Shown: one piece after another, positions 29,364-40,694 of the stretch
Layout of the letters: each line of letters begins with the position of its first letter
Position numbering within the stretch: position 1 is the stretch's first letter
Assembly (NCBI GenBank): GCA_021773565.1
Contig: JAJFJZ010000025.1
Span: 248,001-312,000, forward strand
Origin: Gammaproteobacteria bacterium
Lineage (GTDB): Bacteria > Pseudomonadota > Gammaproteobacteria > Pseudomonadales > Azotimanducaceae
Direction of reading: 5' to 3'
DNA: 64,000 bases
Program-made: the position numbers and the translations under genes
The notes under the pieces: generated by a model
Told to the model about the DNA's origin: nothing
What the model saw: only the letters and a program-made list of their open reading frames with translations
The model's database searches: none

Positions 29364-30071
29364 ATGGCAGATCAAGATCATATCCTCGTAGTAGAAGACG
29401 AGCCCATTACTCGAGAACAACTTGTATCCTACTTCGAAGAAGAAGGCTTTCGGGTTACTGCTCTGGGGTCAGGCGAAGAAGTAATTTCCACTATTAATTC
29501 GGCACAGATTACACTGGTATTGCTCGACATCAGGCTTCCCGGTAAGGATGGCCTCACCCTCACGCGAGAAATTCGCGCCACCTCTGATATTGGTATTATC
29601 CTGGTAACCAGTAAACAGGAACAGATCGATCGAATTCTGGGGCTGGAAAGTGGCGCTGACGACTACGTTACCAAACCGTTTGATCCCCGCGAATTACTCA
29701 GCCGTTCAAAAAATTTGATACGTCGCGTACATATTGAGCAGAGCCAGCGCAAGAAAAACCACATCAGAACTTTCGATGACTGGAGACTGGATTTAAACAA
29801 GCGGGAACTCACTTCCCCGGATGGTACCGTAGAACAACTTTCAGCTGGTGAATACCAGTTGTTACTGGCCTTTATGGAAAAAGCCGGTGAAGTTATGAAC
29901 AGAGACCAGCTGATGCTGCGCATTCGCAATAGGGAGTGGTTTCCGGATGATCGTTACATTGACGTGCTGGTTGGACAACTACGCAAGAAACTGGGTGAAC
30001 GGGCTTCTTCTGCCCAGATCATTGCAACGATTCATGGCACCGGTTACCTGTTCACACCAGAAATTCACTGA
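29364..30071 (+). CDS. OmpR-family response regulator, ArcA/TorR-like
   Basis: The 235-aa protein has a receiver domain (residues about 5-120; acidic pocket E11/D12, phospho-acceptor D55 in LLDIRLPG, lysine in DDYVTKPFDPREL) and a C-terminal winged-helix DNA-binding domain (about 135-232; RELTSPDG, LSAGEYQLL, IDVLVGQLRKKL, GTGYLF). The receiver resembles ArcA/TorR in GLESGADDYVTKPF and in a short linker. A GGACAGGGA ribosome site precedes the ATG. It lies 42 nt upstream of the hybrid kinase gene, its likely phosphodonor, and faces away from yheU and the surface operon. Confidence 0.9.
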   Translation: MADQDHILVVEDEPITREQLVSYFEEEGFRVTALGSGEEVISTINSAQITLVLLDIRLPGKDGLTLTREIRATSDIGIILVTSKQEQIDRILGLESGADDYVTKPFDPRELLSRSKNLIRRVHIEQSQRKKNHIRTFDDWRLDLNKRELTSPDGTVEQLSAGEYQLLLAFMEKAGEVMNRDQLMLRIRNREWFPDDRYIDVLVGQLRKKLGERASSAQIIATIHGTGYLFTPEIH

Positions 30072-30113
30072 TCCATTAGCACGAGACTTTAACAAGCAAG
30101 AGCAACTGACTAT

Positions 30114-33100
30114 GTGTACCAGGAAATGAGTACTGGGGATCCCATAGTTAAGGAGTGTGTCTACGAAAGTGAAACAACTCTGGTCGAACGCGCTATCTGG
30201 CGTGAGCAGAAGGTAATACTCAAAACCATCAAGTCTGCTTCAACCAATCCAACGGCCATCCCGCGCTACCATCACGAATATTCGATCAATCAATCCATTA
30301 CGAGCCCCTACATTGCCCGTGTATTGCATTTGATTGAAGATTCGTTTCAACTAATTTTCGAAGATATCGAAGGCGCTTCCCTGCGTGAACTGGTCACCTC
30401 CGGCACTCTCGCCTTTGAGGATAAGTTGTCCATTGCCAGCGAGTTGTGTCTGGCGCTTCAGTCTATTCATGATGAAGGGATAATCCACAGGGACATTAAT
30501 CCGTCCAACATTATTTATTCTACACAGAGCAACGAGATTCGACTTATTGATTTTGGCCTGGCAACCTTTTCATCACGGGAATATCCTGAATCTGCCTCAG
30601 CGAGCAATTTGACAGGAACGCTGCCCTATATTTCTCCAGAGCAAACTGGTCGAGTAAATCGCGTTGTAGACTACCGTACGGATTTGTACTCACTGGGAGC
30701 CACCCTGTTTGAACTTTTTAGTGGCACACCCCCGTTTAACAGCTCTGATCCGCTCGAACTGATTCATTTTCAGATAGCGAGAACACCACCGACCCTGAAA
30801 GAAGTAAATCCGAATACCCCGGTCTGGCTATCTGACATTATAAACAAATTGCTTTCAAAACAGCCGGAACAGCGCTATCAAAGCGCTTACTCAAGTTATA
30901 CGGACATCGAATCCGGAAGATCACTATGGGAACAAAATTCAAAAACTGCGACTTTTCCGCTTGCGCGTGATGACGAACGCGGGCAACTCAGTCTGCCCAA
31001 GCGGCTGTATGGCAGAGAAGACCAGTTAGCTTCGGTTAACGAGTTACTGGACAGCATCAAAAAAGGCAACACCATCCTGGCCAGGGTTCATGGTGTTCAG
31101 GGCATGGGCAAGGCCCGGTTTGCAGATGCCATATGCGCAAATATTTCAGAGAGACAGGGTTTATATAGCTGCGCCGGCCCACTCGATGATGCGCTTGGCA
31201 GTGAGATGATTCAGTCACTCGTGCGGGCTCTGTACAGGCGAACCCTTTCATTGCCTGACGAAAAAACCCGGGATATTCGCAACAGATTAATCCGCATTCC
31301 TGAATCACAGCGCGACCAGTTTGTGTCTCTGGTACCGGAACTCGCGCACTTTCTGGATGTTCCGCAAGCCATAAACACACAGGCGTCCAGCAACAATACG
31401 GGCCAGATATTACGTACGCTTCTACAGATCTTCAGCCCCACTCCCATTGTCGTGATTCTGGACCATGCAGATTATATCGATACCGGACACCTGGCAGAAT
31501 TACTTGACCTGACAAGCCAGTGTCGCAATATGCTGACCATATTGTGCACGGAGTCTCAGGATACCCCCGACATTTCCGAACTACGGCACTTTAATCGTAC
31601 TGTAGATATTCCATTGGGCTTGCTGGAGAAATCTGACGTGCGCTCCATGTTGTCGGATATGTTCATGCTCTCAGAGGCAAAAGTTCGTGAGTTAGCCAGT
31701 GAAATACAAATCAAGACTGACGGCGTTCCACAACACATTATTGATTTATTGTTCGAATTATACGACCAGGACGCGGTGTACTTTGACACAACATTAAACT
31801 TATGGTCGTGGCACATGCAGGCGGTTCGTGAACATTACTTTACGGACAATTCACACCAGCGTATAGCCAAGCAGTTTCTGGATCTGCCTGCTGAAACTTT
31901 AAATGCCATGCATATAGGTGCCTGTCTGGGTGAGCGCTTTTCCCTGACAGCTTTAACCCACCTGTTACAGACCGATCCTGCAAGTACTACTCGACATTTG
32001 AGAAAAGCTGTTTCAAAAGGCCTGGTTGCAACAGTCGGAGATAACACTGACAGGGAACTTATGTATCAGTTCTCACACCCGCGCGTTCGCGCACTAACGT
32101 ATTCATTGCTTGGGGATGAACAAAAACAAAATATTCACCTGCAAATAGCCGACAACCTGATTGCCGAAAAACGCAATGACGAAGAAACCATTCTTTCGAT
32201 CGCGGATCACCTGAACATTGCCTGTGATCCTTTTGATACCACAAACCCTCGCCGGGATGATATTGCGCACCACAACCTCATAGCTGCATTTGCTGCCAAA
32301 CGCAGAAATTCTTTCCAGCGCACATACAAGTATTGTCGTAGCGGGCTGGCGCTGTTTCCTGTTGAGGAATATCAAGGCGATAACCAGTTGTGCATGGAAC
32401 TGATTCTTTGCGCATGCGAATCTGCATTTCTATGTGGCGACTTTGAACAGCTGGACCACCTGCTGCCCGATGATCAGATCGAAAATCACGACATATCGAA
32501 TAAGATATCACTACGGGAAATCAGGTTACGTGCTGCAATAGCACGTAACCAGCTTCAAAAAGCACTGGATGAGGGCTTTTCCTGCCTGGATGTACTCAAC
32601 TTTGGTTCGGCACCGCGTTTTTATAACCCCTTTCTTGGAAAACCTGAACTGCGCGTGGTTCCGGCGCAGGCAAACAAACTGTTCGACGTACAGTTAAAAC
32701 AGAGCTTCAGGATAATTTGCTATCTACTACATTGTGGTTATCACTCAAACTCTGACAGAACCCGAAACCTGGCAAGAGATGTTATCCGCTTGTCTTTAGA
32801 AAAAGGTATGTCATCAGAATGTGCATTTGCTTATGCCGCTCTCGCTGTCAGCAAAATTGGACAAGGTGAATTCACGGAAGCAGCCGTTCTCGCTGAAAAT
32901 GCACACATTCTTCTTGAGCAACTGCCCGTAGATAAATTTACCATTCGCACCAATATTGTTCTCAACGGACTTGTCCTGCATTGGAGCATCGGCCTGGAGT
33001 CAACCCTCGCCAGTCTTACCCACGATATGCGCAGCAGCATCGACCAACAGGACTACGAGTTCGCGCTCACTGCGTTCGCCTTTTACTCAACCAATGCACT

Positions 33101-36100
33101 GTTAAGAGGCATGGAGCTGGGTTCGCTTAATCGTGAAATGCTGGCACGTTTGTCCGAAGTTTCAGAGTTTGGGCATACAACAGCGCTAAATATAGTTCAA
33201 TACATGCACCAGATGGTAACCAGCCTGTTGGGCCAGGATGACAGCGGGGAGAACCTGTCCGGGCACATAAATATGGTAAGTGTAAACAATCCTGAAGACA
33301 GGGTTGCGTTCGCACACATCTATGTACAACGCATTTATTTTGCCGTAATTTTCAATGACTTTGTTGGCGCCAAACGCACCCTGGAAGAATCCCGAAAGTT
33401 TATTGGCGCACTGGTAGGAAGTCCGCTTACAGTCTACTACATTTTTTGTGCAGCACTGATTGAAATTAAAACCGCCTCCCCCGACGCTACTCGCAAAGTT
33501 AATGAGGCTATCAGGCAACTCAGCAAGTGGGAAGAACAGGGTCTTGGATATGCTGGTCCAAAACTCAATATATTACGCGCAGAACTTGCATGGTCTTTAT
33601 CAGACAGCACAAAAGCCCTTGAATACTATGAAAGTGCAGCAAAAGATGCGCGTAAACTCGGGTTGGCTAATGATGAGGCACTGGCTTACGAATTAGCCGC
33701 AAGGCAGTGCGAGCAGACTTCCCGTGCAGACTTTGCGCGATTATTTGTGCGCAACGCATATCAGGCATACCTGCGATGGGGTGCCCTGGCCAAGGTGAAT
33801 CAGATGGAACAGGAATTCCATTCCATGATTGCCGAACAGCGACATTCCCGCACCGAAACCGGATCGTGGAGTGTGGGTGACCTGGTAGATTTAACGGTGC
33901 GGGATTTTGCGAGTGTAAGTGGTACCTACGAAAGCCAGGAGCTTGGCCAGCGGATACTCGACACCACAACCGTACTACGTGCTGCACAAACCATTTCCGG
34001 TGAAATCGTCCTTGATCGCGTCCTTACCAAACTGCTACGTCTGGCTCTGGAGCATGCCGGCGCACAAAAGGCCTGTATGTTATTGATAACCGATGACCGC
34101 TTGCAGGTAGAAGCGATAGCTTCTGCTGATGACAGAATTACACAGCGGATATCCCCACCGGTATTGATGGACGACTCACCAGATATACCACAGAGTGTAA
34201 TTCAGTTTGTGACACGCACCAAACAGGTATTAGCCCTTACCAATGCCATTGAGGAAGATGTGTTCACCCAGGATCCCTACATCAAGGAGAAACAGCCACT
34301 CTCTATTTTGTGCATACCCATTCTCAGCCGCAATGAATTGCTGGGAGTCCTGTACGTAGAACACAAATGGCTTACCGGAGTTTTTACCGCACAAAGGGTG
34401 GAAGTATTGAGCCTGTTGGCCTCCCAGGCAGCGATATCCATCGAAAACGCTCGCCTGTATTCCAACCTGCAGTCGGCTCGGGATGAATACCGGGCGCTGT
34501 ACGACAATGCCAATGAGGGCTTGTTCAGAATAACAACAGAGGGTCAACTAATCAGGGCCAATCCAACCCTTGCGCACCTTTTTGGCTTTAGCTCAAGCTC
34601 ACAGTTTATGGATGATTATCGCGATCTGCTGGAGCGCGTTTTTCTTCAAAAACAGCGGGCTCAGTCTTTTATGTCCCTGTTGGATGAGCAGGGCAGCGCA
34701 ACTGCATTTGAAGCGGAAGGAATCACCCAGGACGGAACCACTTTCTGGATGTCACTCAATGCGCGTATAACCAATGACCCGGACTACGGGGATTTTATTG
34801 ATGGCTCTGTAGTAGACATAACCGCCAGGGTAGCCAGGGATGAGGCAGAGAAAAAATCTCAAATAGCGCAGGCTGCTTCAGTGGCAAAAAGTGAGTTTCT
34901 CGCCAACATGAGCCATGAAGTGCGAACGCCCATGAATGCCATCATAGGGTTTTCAAAGCTGACGCTTGATTCCAAGTTGGAGCGAAAACAGTACGAACAC
35001 GTGTCCGCCATTCGCAATGCAGCGGAATCCCTGCTAACCATCGTCAATGATGTGCTCGACTTTTCAAAAATTGAAGCGGGCAAGCTGGAAATCGAACAAA
35101 TACCATTTAATCTCGAAAACAGCCTGCAGGATATCGAGCGACTGTTCCGGATAGACATTCGACGCAAGGGACTCGATTTCGCTATAAGGGACGACTTCAG
35201 TGCCCAGGCGGGTTTTCCTGATGATGGCGTGATTCTGGGAGATCCCCTCAGGGTAAGGCAGATCCTGGTAAACCTTGTTAGTAATTCGCTTAAATTCACC
35301 ACTACGGGATCGATCGGCATTGACGTTTCACTAAATAATAGTACCGCTGAAAATCTCGTCCTCGGTTTTAAGGTTAGCGATACCGGCATTGGAATAGGCA
35401 AGGAAGAACAGGACAGACTATTCGGGTCATTTGAACAGGCTGAAACCTCTACTACGCGACGTTATGGAGGCACGGGGCTTGGACTCGCAATTTGCAAGCA
35501 ACTGGTTGAGCTCATGGGGGGAACTATTTCGGTAGAGTCCGAGCCACAAAAAGGCAGTTGTTTTGCATTCACTCTACATTTTCAACATGCCGCGGCACAC
35601 CATGCATCCAGACCGGTACTACCAAAAGTGGCACCCCGCAGTGCTCGTCCGGGTCTTTTGAAAGACCTGTCTGTGCTGTTGGCTGAGGATAACCCCATCA
35701 ACCAGCAACTGGCGGTTGAATTTCTGGGTCGAGCAGGCGCGGAAGTGGATATCGCCGGGACCGGTCAGGAAGCGCTGGATAAATCCGGGACCCACGACTA
35801 CGACATTATTCTTATGGATATCCATATGCCCATAATGGACGGGCTCACGGCCACCAAGGCCATTCGGGAAACCGGAAACCGAGTCCCGGTGATTGCGGTT
35901 TCAGCGGATGCCCTCAGTGAAAGACGAATAGCCGCTATTGAGGCCGGATGTAATGACTACGTCACCAAACCCATCGACTTTGACCACCTGATGGATTGCA
36001 TTCGCACGCAGCTACAACTTGCCGCAAAATCCGAAGTGCATGGGCGCCGGGCTGGAGACTCACTGATTCCTGAGACGCAAGACAGGCGGAATAGTGAACG

Positions 36101-36581
36101 CCGCTCTTCAGTACCGGGCACGGAAAACCCCTATAGCGCAGATGTTTCAGCTCCACAGGTGCCCAGCAACTTACCACGTCGCGTGGCAGGTATTGATGTC
36201 GGCCGTGCTATTCACAACCACAATAATAACGTCAAACTGATGTTAAAGTTAATGCGGGATTTCGGTACGTATTACAGTGATGCTGCACATAAAATCAGGG
36301 CAGATATACAGGCTGGAGACTATGATTCAGCAGAACGCCTGGCTCACAATCTACATGGCGTGGCAGGCAGTTTTGCTGCTGATCATTTAAAGGATGCATC
36401 CAAAGCGCTGGAACTGGCGCTGATTAAGCAAACCGTGCGGATATTGCCGGGCCTTGTGCAGAGTTTTGAGCTGGCACTAAATGAGGTGCTCGAATCTGCT
36501 GAAAGTCTGGCGTCAGAAGAAGTAACTTTGCGCGCTGAAGATATGACGCACGACAAAAACCCGGACAAGGACCAGCAATAA
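30114..36581 (+). CDS. Giant hybrid Ser/Thr kinase - ATPase - GAF - PAS - histidine kinase - receiver - HPt protein
   Basis: A 2,155-aa signalling protein. Domains in order: eukaryotic-like Ser/Thr kinase (about 10-270) with lysine in [15 protein letters not shown] near 124, DFG, and the SPEQTGR segment typical of such fusions; an AAA/STAND-type ATPase-like region (about 298-700) with the degenerate P-loop GVQGMGKAR; helical repeat sequence (about 700-1270); GAF (about 1297-1450); PAS (about 1457-1575); HisKA with SHEVRTP near 1601; HATPase with [12 protein letters not shown] (about 1700-1825); receiver with LMDIHMP near 1902 (about 1850-1970); and HPt with [10 protein letters not shown] near 2080. 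No membrane segment is evident, so it should be cytoplasmic. It starts at GTG 30114, with ATG 30126 as an alternative. It is probably co-transcribed with the response regulator upstream, closing a His-Asp-His-Asp relay. Confidence 0.9.
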   Translation: MYQEMSTGDPIVKECVYESETTLVERAIWREQKVILKTIKSASTNPTAIPRYHHEYSINQSITSPYIARVLHLIEDSFQLIFEDIEGASLRELVTSGTLAFEDKLSIASELCLALQSIHDEGIIHRDINPSNIIYSTQSNEIRLIDFGLATFSSREYPESASASNLTGTLPYISPEQTGRVNRVVDYRTDLYSLGATLFELFSGTPPFNSSDPLELIHFQIARTPPTLKEVNPNTPVWLSDIINKLLSKQPEQRYQSAYSSYTDIESGRSLWEQNSKTATFPLARDDERGQLSLPKRLYGREDQLASVNELLDSIKKGNTILARVHGVQGMGKARFADAICANISERQGLYSCAGPLDDALGSEMIQSLVRALYRRTLSLPDEKTRDIRNRLIRIPESQRDQFVSLVPELAHFLDVPQAINTQASSNNTGQILRTLLQIFSPTPIVVILDHADYIDTGHLAELLDLTSQCRNMLTILCTESQDTPDISELRHFNRTVDIPLGLLEKSDVRSMLSDMFMLSEAKVRELASEIQIKTDGVPQHIIDLLFELYDQDAVYFDTTLNLWSWHMQAVREHYFTDNSHQRIAKQFLDLPAETLNAMHIGACLGERFSLTALTHLLQTDPASTTRHLRKAVSKGLVATVGDNTDRELMYQFSHPRVRALTYSLLGDEQKQNIHLQIADNLIAEKRNDEETILSIADHLNIACDPFDTTNPRRDDIAHHNLIAAFAAKRRNSFQRTYKYCRSGLALFPVEEYQGDNQLCMELILCACESAFLCGDFEQLDHLLPDDQIENHDISNKISLREIRLRAAIARNQLQKALDEGFSCLDVLNFGSAPRFYNPFLGKPELRVVPAQANKLFDVQLKQSFRIICYLLHCGYHSNSDRTRNLARDVIRLSLEKGMSSECAFAYAALAVSKIGQGEFTEAAVLAENAHILLEQLPVDKFTIRTNIVLNGLVLHWSIGLESTLASLTHDMRSSIDQQDYEFALTAFAFYSTNALLRGMELGSLNREMLARLSEVSEFGHTTALNIVQYMHQMVTSLLGQDDSGENLSGHINMVSVNNPEDRVAFAHIYVQRIYFAVIFNDFVGAKRTLEESRKFIGALVGSPLTVYYIFCAALIEIKTASPDATRKVNEAIRQLSKWEEQGLGYAGPKLNILRAELAWSLSDSTKALEYYESAAKDARKLGLANDEALAYELAARQCEQTSRADFARLFVRNAYQAYLRWGALAKVNQMEQEFHSMIAEQRHSRTETGSWSVGDLVDLTVRDFASVSGTYESQELGQRILDTTTVLRAAQTISGEIVLDRVLTKLLRLALEHAGAQKACMLLITDDRLQVEAIASADDRITQRISPPVLMDDSPDIPQSVIQFVTRTKQVLALTNAIEEDVFTQDPYIKEKQPLSILCIPILSRNELLGVLYVEHKWLTGVFTAQRVEVLSLLASQAAISIENARLYSNLQSARDEYRALYDNANEGLFRITTEGQLIRANPTLAHLFGFSSSSQFMDDYRDLLERVFLQKQRAQSFMSLLDEQGSATAFEAEGITQDGTTFWMSLNARITNDPDYGDFIDGSVVDITARVARDEAEKKSQIAQAASVAKSEFLANMSHEVRTPMNAIIGFSKLTLDSKLERKQYEHVSAIRNAAESLLTIVNDVLDFSKIEAGKLEIEQIPFNLENSLQDIERLFRIDIRRKGLDFAIRDDFSAQAGFPDDGVILGDPLRVRQILVNLVSNSLKFTTTGSIGIDVSLNNSTAENLVLGFKVSDTGIGIGKEEQDRLFGSFEQAETSTTRRYGGTGLGLAICKQLVELMGGTISVESEPQKGSCFAFTLHFQHAAAHHASRPVLPKVAPRSARPGLLKDLSVLLAEDNPINQQLAVEFLGRAGAEVDIAGTGQEALDKSGTHDYDIILMDIHMPIMDGLTATKAIRETGNRVPVIAVSADALSERRIAAIEAGCNDYVTKPIDFDHLMDCIRTQLQLAAKSEVHGRRAGDSLIPETQDRRNSERRSSVPGTENPYSADVSAPQVPSNLPRRVAGIDVGRAIHNHNNNVKLMLKLMRDFGTYYSDAAHKIRADIQAGDYDSAERLAHNLHGVAGSFAADHLKDASKALELALIKQTVRILPGLVQSFELALNEVLESAESLASEEVTLRAEDMTHDKNPDKDQQ

Positions 36582-36603
36582 GGGGCGCACCCTGTGGGCT
36601 TCC

Positions 36604-37467
36604 CTAGGCCTTAAAGAGCGGTACCAGTTTTTTATCCACCTTCAAATTCAGATAATCAAACAGCGTATGGTCACCCAGGTGTGAAGCTGACACATTTCTA
36701 ATGGCGCGCGCAATATTTTCAACCCGACCGGGAAATTCCTTATCCCAGCCCTGCAGCATCTGTTTAATTACCTGGCGTTGCATATTGTCTTGTGAGCCGC
36801 ACAAATTACAGGGAATAATCGGGTAGGCCTGGGCCTGCGACCATCTTTGAATCACTTGCTCACGCACATAGTACAGGGGACGAATGACAATATGCGCGCC
36901 ATCATCACTTTTAAGTTTGGCAGGCATTGCTTTCATACGCCCCCCAAAAAACATGTTGAGAAAAAGTGTTTCTACCACATCATCCAAATGATGCCCAAGA
37001 GCCAGTTTACTGGCACCTATCCGGTTGGCAAAGTTATAGAGGATACCCCGACGTAACCTCGAACAAACCGGACAATAAGTCTTGTTTTCAGGGGTTACTG
37101 ACTTAACAATACTGTAGGTATCTTCCTCGATTACGTGATATTCCACACCCAGTTTTTCAAGGTATCCGGGTAATATGTGTTCGGGAAAATCCGGTTGTTT
37201 CTGGTCAAGATTAACCGCTACCAGATCAAAATTTACGGGGGCGCTGCGCTTCAGGCTGAGCAGAATATCAAGCATGGTATAGGAGTCCTTACCACCGGAA
37301 AGGCACACCATGATCCGATCGCCTTCCTCAATCATGTTGTAATCAGACACCGCCTGACCCACCAACCTGCGAAGTTTCTTTTGCAGTTTGTCTTTTTCTC
37401 TCTTGGTTTTTGTCTGGTTAACAGAATCCACGGTTTGTAACTCGGTGTCTATTTTCCCGATCTCCAT
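36604..37467 (-). CDS. ttcA: tRNA 2-thiocytidine biosynthesis protein TtcA
   Basis: Thiolates cytidine 32 of certain tRNAs with an iron-sulfur cluster and ATP. The 287-aa protein has the PP-loop SGGKDS at 57-62 and cysteines C132/C135 (CPVC), C220 and C223 (PCNLC), which supply the cluster ligands. [16 protein letters not shown] is also conserved. Its ATG directly follows the stop of the ABC permease gene (TAAATG), so it is coupled to ybbA-ybbP. It converges on the giant kinase gene with a 22-nt gap. Confidence 0.96.
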   Translation of the reverse strand: MEIGKIDTELQTVDSVNQTKTKREKDKLQKKLRRLVGQAVSDYNMIEEGDRIMVCLSGGKDSYTMLDILLSLKRSAPVNFDLVAVNLDQKQPDFPEHILPGYLEKLGVEYHVIEEDTYSIVKSVTPENKTYCPVCSRLRRGILYNFANRIGASKLALGHHLDDVVETLFLNMFFGGRMKAMPAKLKSDDGAHIVIRPLYYVREQVIQRWSQAQAYPIIPCNLCGSQDNMQRQVIKQMLQGWDKEFPGRVENIARAIRNVSASHLGDHTLFDYLNLKVDKKLVPLFKA

Positions 37468-39981
37468 TTATGCTTTACCCAGCTCTCTGAGCACCATTAC
37501 CGGCGGAGAGGCTACCAGATGTCGAGTTCCAAACATCCCCACCAGACTCACCGCGAGCAATCCGCTGAGCGGGCCCACTACCCAAATCCAGGGGTGAAGT
37601 TGTGCGTCCAACTCAAAAACCTGTGTTTGTAACAAGGCCACACTCAATTCAGCACCTATGGTCGCAATTAGTCCAGCAACAAACCCCAGCACCATAAACT
37701 CTATCAGCAAGGCACCACGAATCAGTAATTTGCTACCTCCCAGGGTTCTTATCAGAGCATGCTCACGCATCCGTTCATCGCTGCCGGCCTGTATACTGGC
37801 AATCAGTACCAGCGCACCCGAAGTAAGCACAAGCGCCAGAATTAACTCGATGGCCTGACTCACCCGATCGACAATATTTTGAATCTGTTGAATAATTCTA
37901 TCTACTTCCAACACAGAAAGTGTTCGAAACTCACCCAGTAAAACATTCAAAAATTGTTTGCCCTGCGCACCCAAATGAAAACTGGTCATGTACGTGGTGG
38001 AAATATCCTGCATCATTGCAGGGGAAAACAGAATAAAGAAATTCGGTTGCATGCTTTCCCAATTCACTTTTCGAATACTGCCCACAGTAGCGGTAAGTGG
38101 CACCCCACCGACATCCACCTGTATAACATCGCCCACTTCCAACATGGCCGATTTCGCATAGTCTTCTTCAATAGAAACAAGGTTTGGGACATCATCTGCA
38201 TCCCACCATCGGCCGGAGACAATCTCGTTATTCAGGGGCAGCTCATAGGTCCAGCTCAAATTTCGCTCACCCCGTAAACGCGGACCCGTTGAGTCATCCG
38301 TCTTGTTCTGCTTTTCCCACTCATCTGCCCCAAGTTCATTTACGTGGGTAACACGCCCCCGCGTCATTGGGAATAACTGTCCCTCATAGTGGGTATTTTG
38401 TTCCAGAAGTTTTTGAACATCTTCCACTTCGTGTTCCGCTATGTTCATCACAAAATGGTCTGGTGCTTTATCGGGAACCTGCGATCGCCATTCCGCTATT
38501 AGCGCTGTTCTGAGTAGAACCAGTATCAGCAACATCATAATAGCAATACTGAATATCAGTATCTGCACCACGTTTTCCTGGTATCGCCGCCGCAGGTTAG
38601 CCAGTGCCAGACGCCCATAACTGGATGCCCTGGTCCCAACGACAGTAGTAGAGCGCAATAACAGGGTTGCAAGTGTTCCGAACACGACAACTACGGCCGC
38701 CATACCGCCTATGGAATACACGGTCAGTTTGATACTTCCGCTATACCAGATTAACAGGATCAGACTGCCTGCACAGGCAAAGCCATAACTCAGCGCTTTG
38801 GATCGAAGGGATACATCCAGATCGCGCCGAATGACCCGCATGGGTGAAATCTGTTTAAGATCAAACACGGGGGGTAAGGCAAAAGAGAACAGGCAGATAA
38901 ATCCGGTAACGCCCCCTAGCAGGAAGGGATGGAAGCCCGGAGCAGGCAGTTCAGCAGGAAGAAAGGACTGCAGCGCAAATAACACTGCAAAGTGCAAGCC
39001 ACCCCCAAGCATAATCCCTGTGAGCGTAGCAACGAACCCCAATAAGGCCAGCAATAGTACAAAACCCCATTGGATCTGTGAGGGTGTCGCACCAAGCGTT
39101 TTTAAAATAGCGACGTGATCAAAATGCCGCATGGCATAACGCCTTGCGCTTAAAGCCACTGCGGTTCCAGCGAGCAGTACTGATAACAATCCACCCAACA
39201 GCAAAAAGCTTTCAGCACGGTCCAGAGATGAGCCAATGGAAGGCGCTGAATCGCGCACGCTGCGCCACCTGTAGCGGGGCTTCAGTTGTGTTTCCAACTG
39301 GCTCTTCAGTTCATCCAGATCTGCTTCCGCGCCACTAAGCAACAAGGCATAAAAAATACGGCTTCCCGGCTGGATCACGCGGGTAAGGTTTATGTCATCG
39401 ATATGCATCATCAAGCGTGGCGCCAGATCGACAAAACTCGTACCGCGACCAGGTTCCTGGATGATCGCCAGAGTGGCGACAAATTCAGCCTCGCCCACCA
39501 CCACCGAATCTCCCGGAACCAGGCCAAGTGCGGGAAACAATCTCGAATCCATCCAGACCTCGCCCCGAGCAGGTCCGTGTGTGAGGTGTCTAACCGTACC
39601 AAAAGCCTGGTCTGATACCTTCATCGTGCCGCGTAGCGGATAGGCGTCTTCAACCGCTTTCACGGAAACAAGCTGGCTTGCACTGTCAACATCCAGCCCC
39701 GCATATACCATCGACGAAAAGCTCACGGTATTTGAGCGCATTATTTGCAAGCCGGAAGCAGCCTCAGTAAAGCTATCGGGTAAGGGCGTACTACCTGTAA
39801 TCAAACGATCCGCACCCAGAATATTGCTGGATTCAACCGTTAGCGCACTCTGCAAGCGATCCACAAACAGGGATATCGTGACTACGGTGGTTACCGCTAC
39901 TATCAGCGCGGTTAACAACAAACCGAGTTCGCCGCTGCGCCAATCGCGCCACAACAGGCTGGGAAGTAATCGGGATTTCAT
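37468..39981 (-). CDS. ybbP: ABC transporter permease, YbbP type
   Basis: An 837-aa inner-membrane protein with ten or so predicted membrane helices in two FtsX-like permease domains (about 260-400 and 720-830), each preceded by a large periplasmic domain. This is the YbbP plan of MacB-superfamily transporters. Substrate unknown. Its ATG overlaps the ybbA stop by 4 nt (ATGA). The ybbA-ybbP pair opposite tesA is the same arrangement as in E. coli, where a link to lysophospholipid or envelope metabolism is suspected but not proven. Confidence 0.9.
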   Translation of the reverse strand: MKSRLLPSLLWRDWRSGELGLLLTALIVAVTTVVTISLFVDRLQSALTVESSNILGADRLITGSTPLPDSFTEAASGLQIMRSNTVSFSSMVYAGLDVDSASQLVSVKAVEDAYPLRGTMKVSDQAFGTVRHLTHGPARGEVWMDSRLFPALGLVPGDSVVVGEAEFVATLAIIQEPGRGTSFVDLAPRLMMHIDDINLTRVIQPGSRIFYALLLSGAEADLDELKSQLETQLKPRYRWRSVRDSAPSIGSSLDRAESFLLLGGLLSVLLAGTAVALSARRYAMRHFDHVAILKTLGATPSQIQWGFVLLLALLGFVATLTGIMLGGGLHFAVLFALQSFLPAELPAPGFHPFLLGGVTGFICLFSFALPPVFDLKQISPMRVIRRDLDVSLRSKALSYGFACAGSLILLIWYSGSIKLTVYSIGGMAAVVVVFGTLATLLLRSTTVVGTRASSYGRLALANLRRRYQENVVQILIFSIAIMMLLILVLLRTALIAEWRSQVPDKAPDHFVMNIAEHEVEDVQKLLEQNTHYEGQLFPMTRGRVTHVNELGADEWEKQNKTDDSTGPRLRGERNLSWTYELPLNNEIVSGRWWDADDVPNLVSIEEDYAKSAMLEVGDVIQVDVGGVPLTATVGSIRKVNWESMQPNFFILFSPAMMQDISTTYMTSFHLGAQGKQFLNVLLGEFRTLSVLEVDRIIQQIQNIVDRVSQAIELILALVLTSGALVLIASIQAGSDERMREHALIRTLGGSKLLIRGALLIEFMVLGFVAGLIATIGAELSVALLQTQVFELDAQLHPWIWVVGPLSGLLAVSLVGMFGTRHLVASPPVMVLRELGKA

Positions 39982-40694
39982 ACAGAGTTTTCCCCATTCA
40001 ACACCGCCGCTGCCTGAAAAACCGTTTTGCCCGCTGAAAGTTCAAGCGATCGATCACATCGATCAGCCAGCTTTTTGTCATGCGTAACCAGCACCAGTGT
40101 AGTATCAAATTCCCGATTCATCTCAAACAGTAATTCTATGATCGTTTCACCGGTTCTTGTATCCAGATTTCCGGTCGGCTCGTCAGCAAATAATACCCGC
40201 GGCTTTGAAGCAAACGCTCTGGCCAGGGCGACACGCTGCTGCTCACCACCGGACAATTGACGGGGGTAGTGGCTGGTACGTTGGCCCAGACCAACCCGAT
40301 CAAGAATGGCGGCAGCGTCGGCATTTGCACTGCGGTCGCCTCTCAATTCCCCCGGCAACATGACATTCTCAAGCGCATTCAGGCTACCCAGCAATTGAAA
40401 GGACTGAAACACAAAACCAACACTTACAGAGCGCACTCGCGCCCGCTGTTCCTCATCCATAGCGGTAATTTCATGCGAATCGAGCCACACCCGACCATCG
40501 CTGGGAAGATCCAGCCCAGCCAGTATTCCCAGCAAGGTCGTTTTTCCGGATCCCGATTCACCAACAATCGCCAGCGATTCACCCGCATTGATTTCCAGAG
40601 AAACCGCATCCAAGATAGACAACTCTCCATCAATGGTTGGAACACGCTTGGAAACAGAAACTGCTTTCACGGCAGCTGCTACAGGATTTGACAT
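39978..40694 (-). CDS. ybbA: ABC transporter ATP-binding protein, YbbA type
   Basis: A 238-aa ATPase of the LolD/MacB class: Walker A GESGSGKTT, Q-loop VFQSFQLL, signature LSGGEQQR, Walker B VLFADEPTGNLD, H-loop VTHD. It partners the YbbP-type permease, with which it overlaps by 4 nt. Its start codon occupies 40694-40692 and overlaps by 2 nt the start codon of the divergent tesA (CATG). The promoter and ribosome site of each gene must therefore lie in the coding region of the other. Confidence 0.93.
   Translation of the reverse strand: MSNPVAAAVKAVSVSKRVPTIDGELSILDAVSLEINAGESLAIVGESGSGKTTLLGILAGLDLPSDGRVWLDSHEITAMDEEQRARVRSVSVGFVFQSFQLLGSLNALENVMLPGELRGDRSANADAAAILDRVGLGQRTSHYPRQLSGGEQQRVALARAFASKPRVLFADEPTGNLDTRTGETIIELLFEMNREFDTTLVLVTHDKKLADRCDRSLELSAGKTVFQAAAVLNGENSV

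Noticed and set aside
30114-36581. Reading the giant kinase as a phage-defence STAND protein
   Set aside because: The ATPase region has degenerate motifs and is followed by GAF, PAS and a complete phosphorelay. No nuclease, toxin or other defence gene is nearby, so a signalling role fits better.
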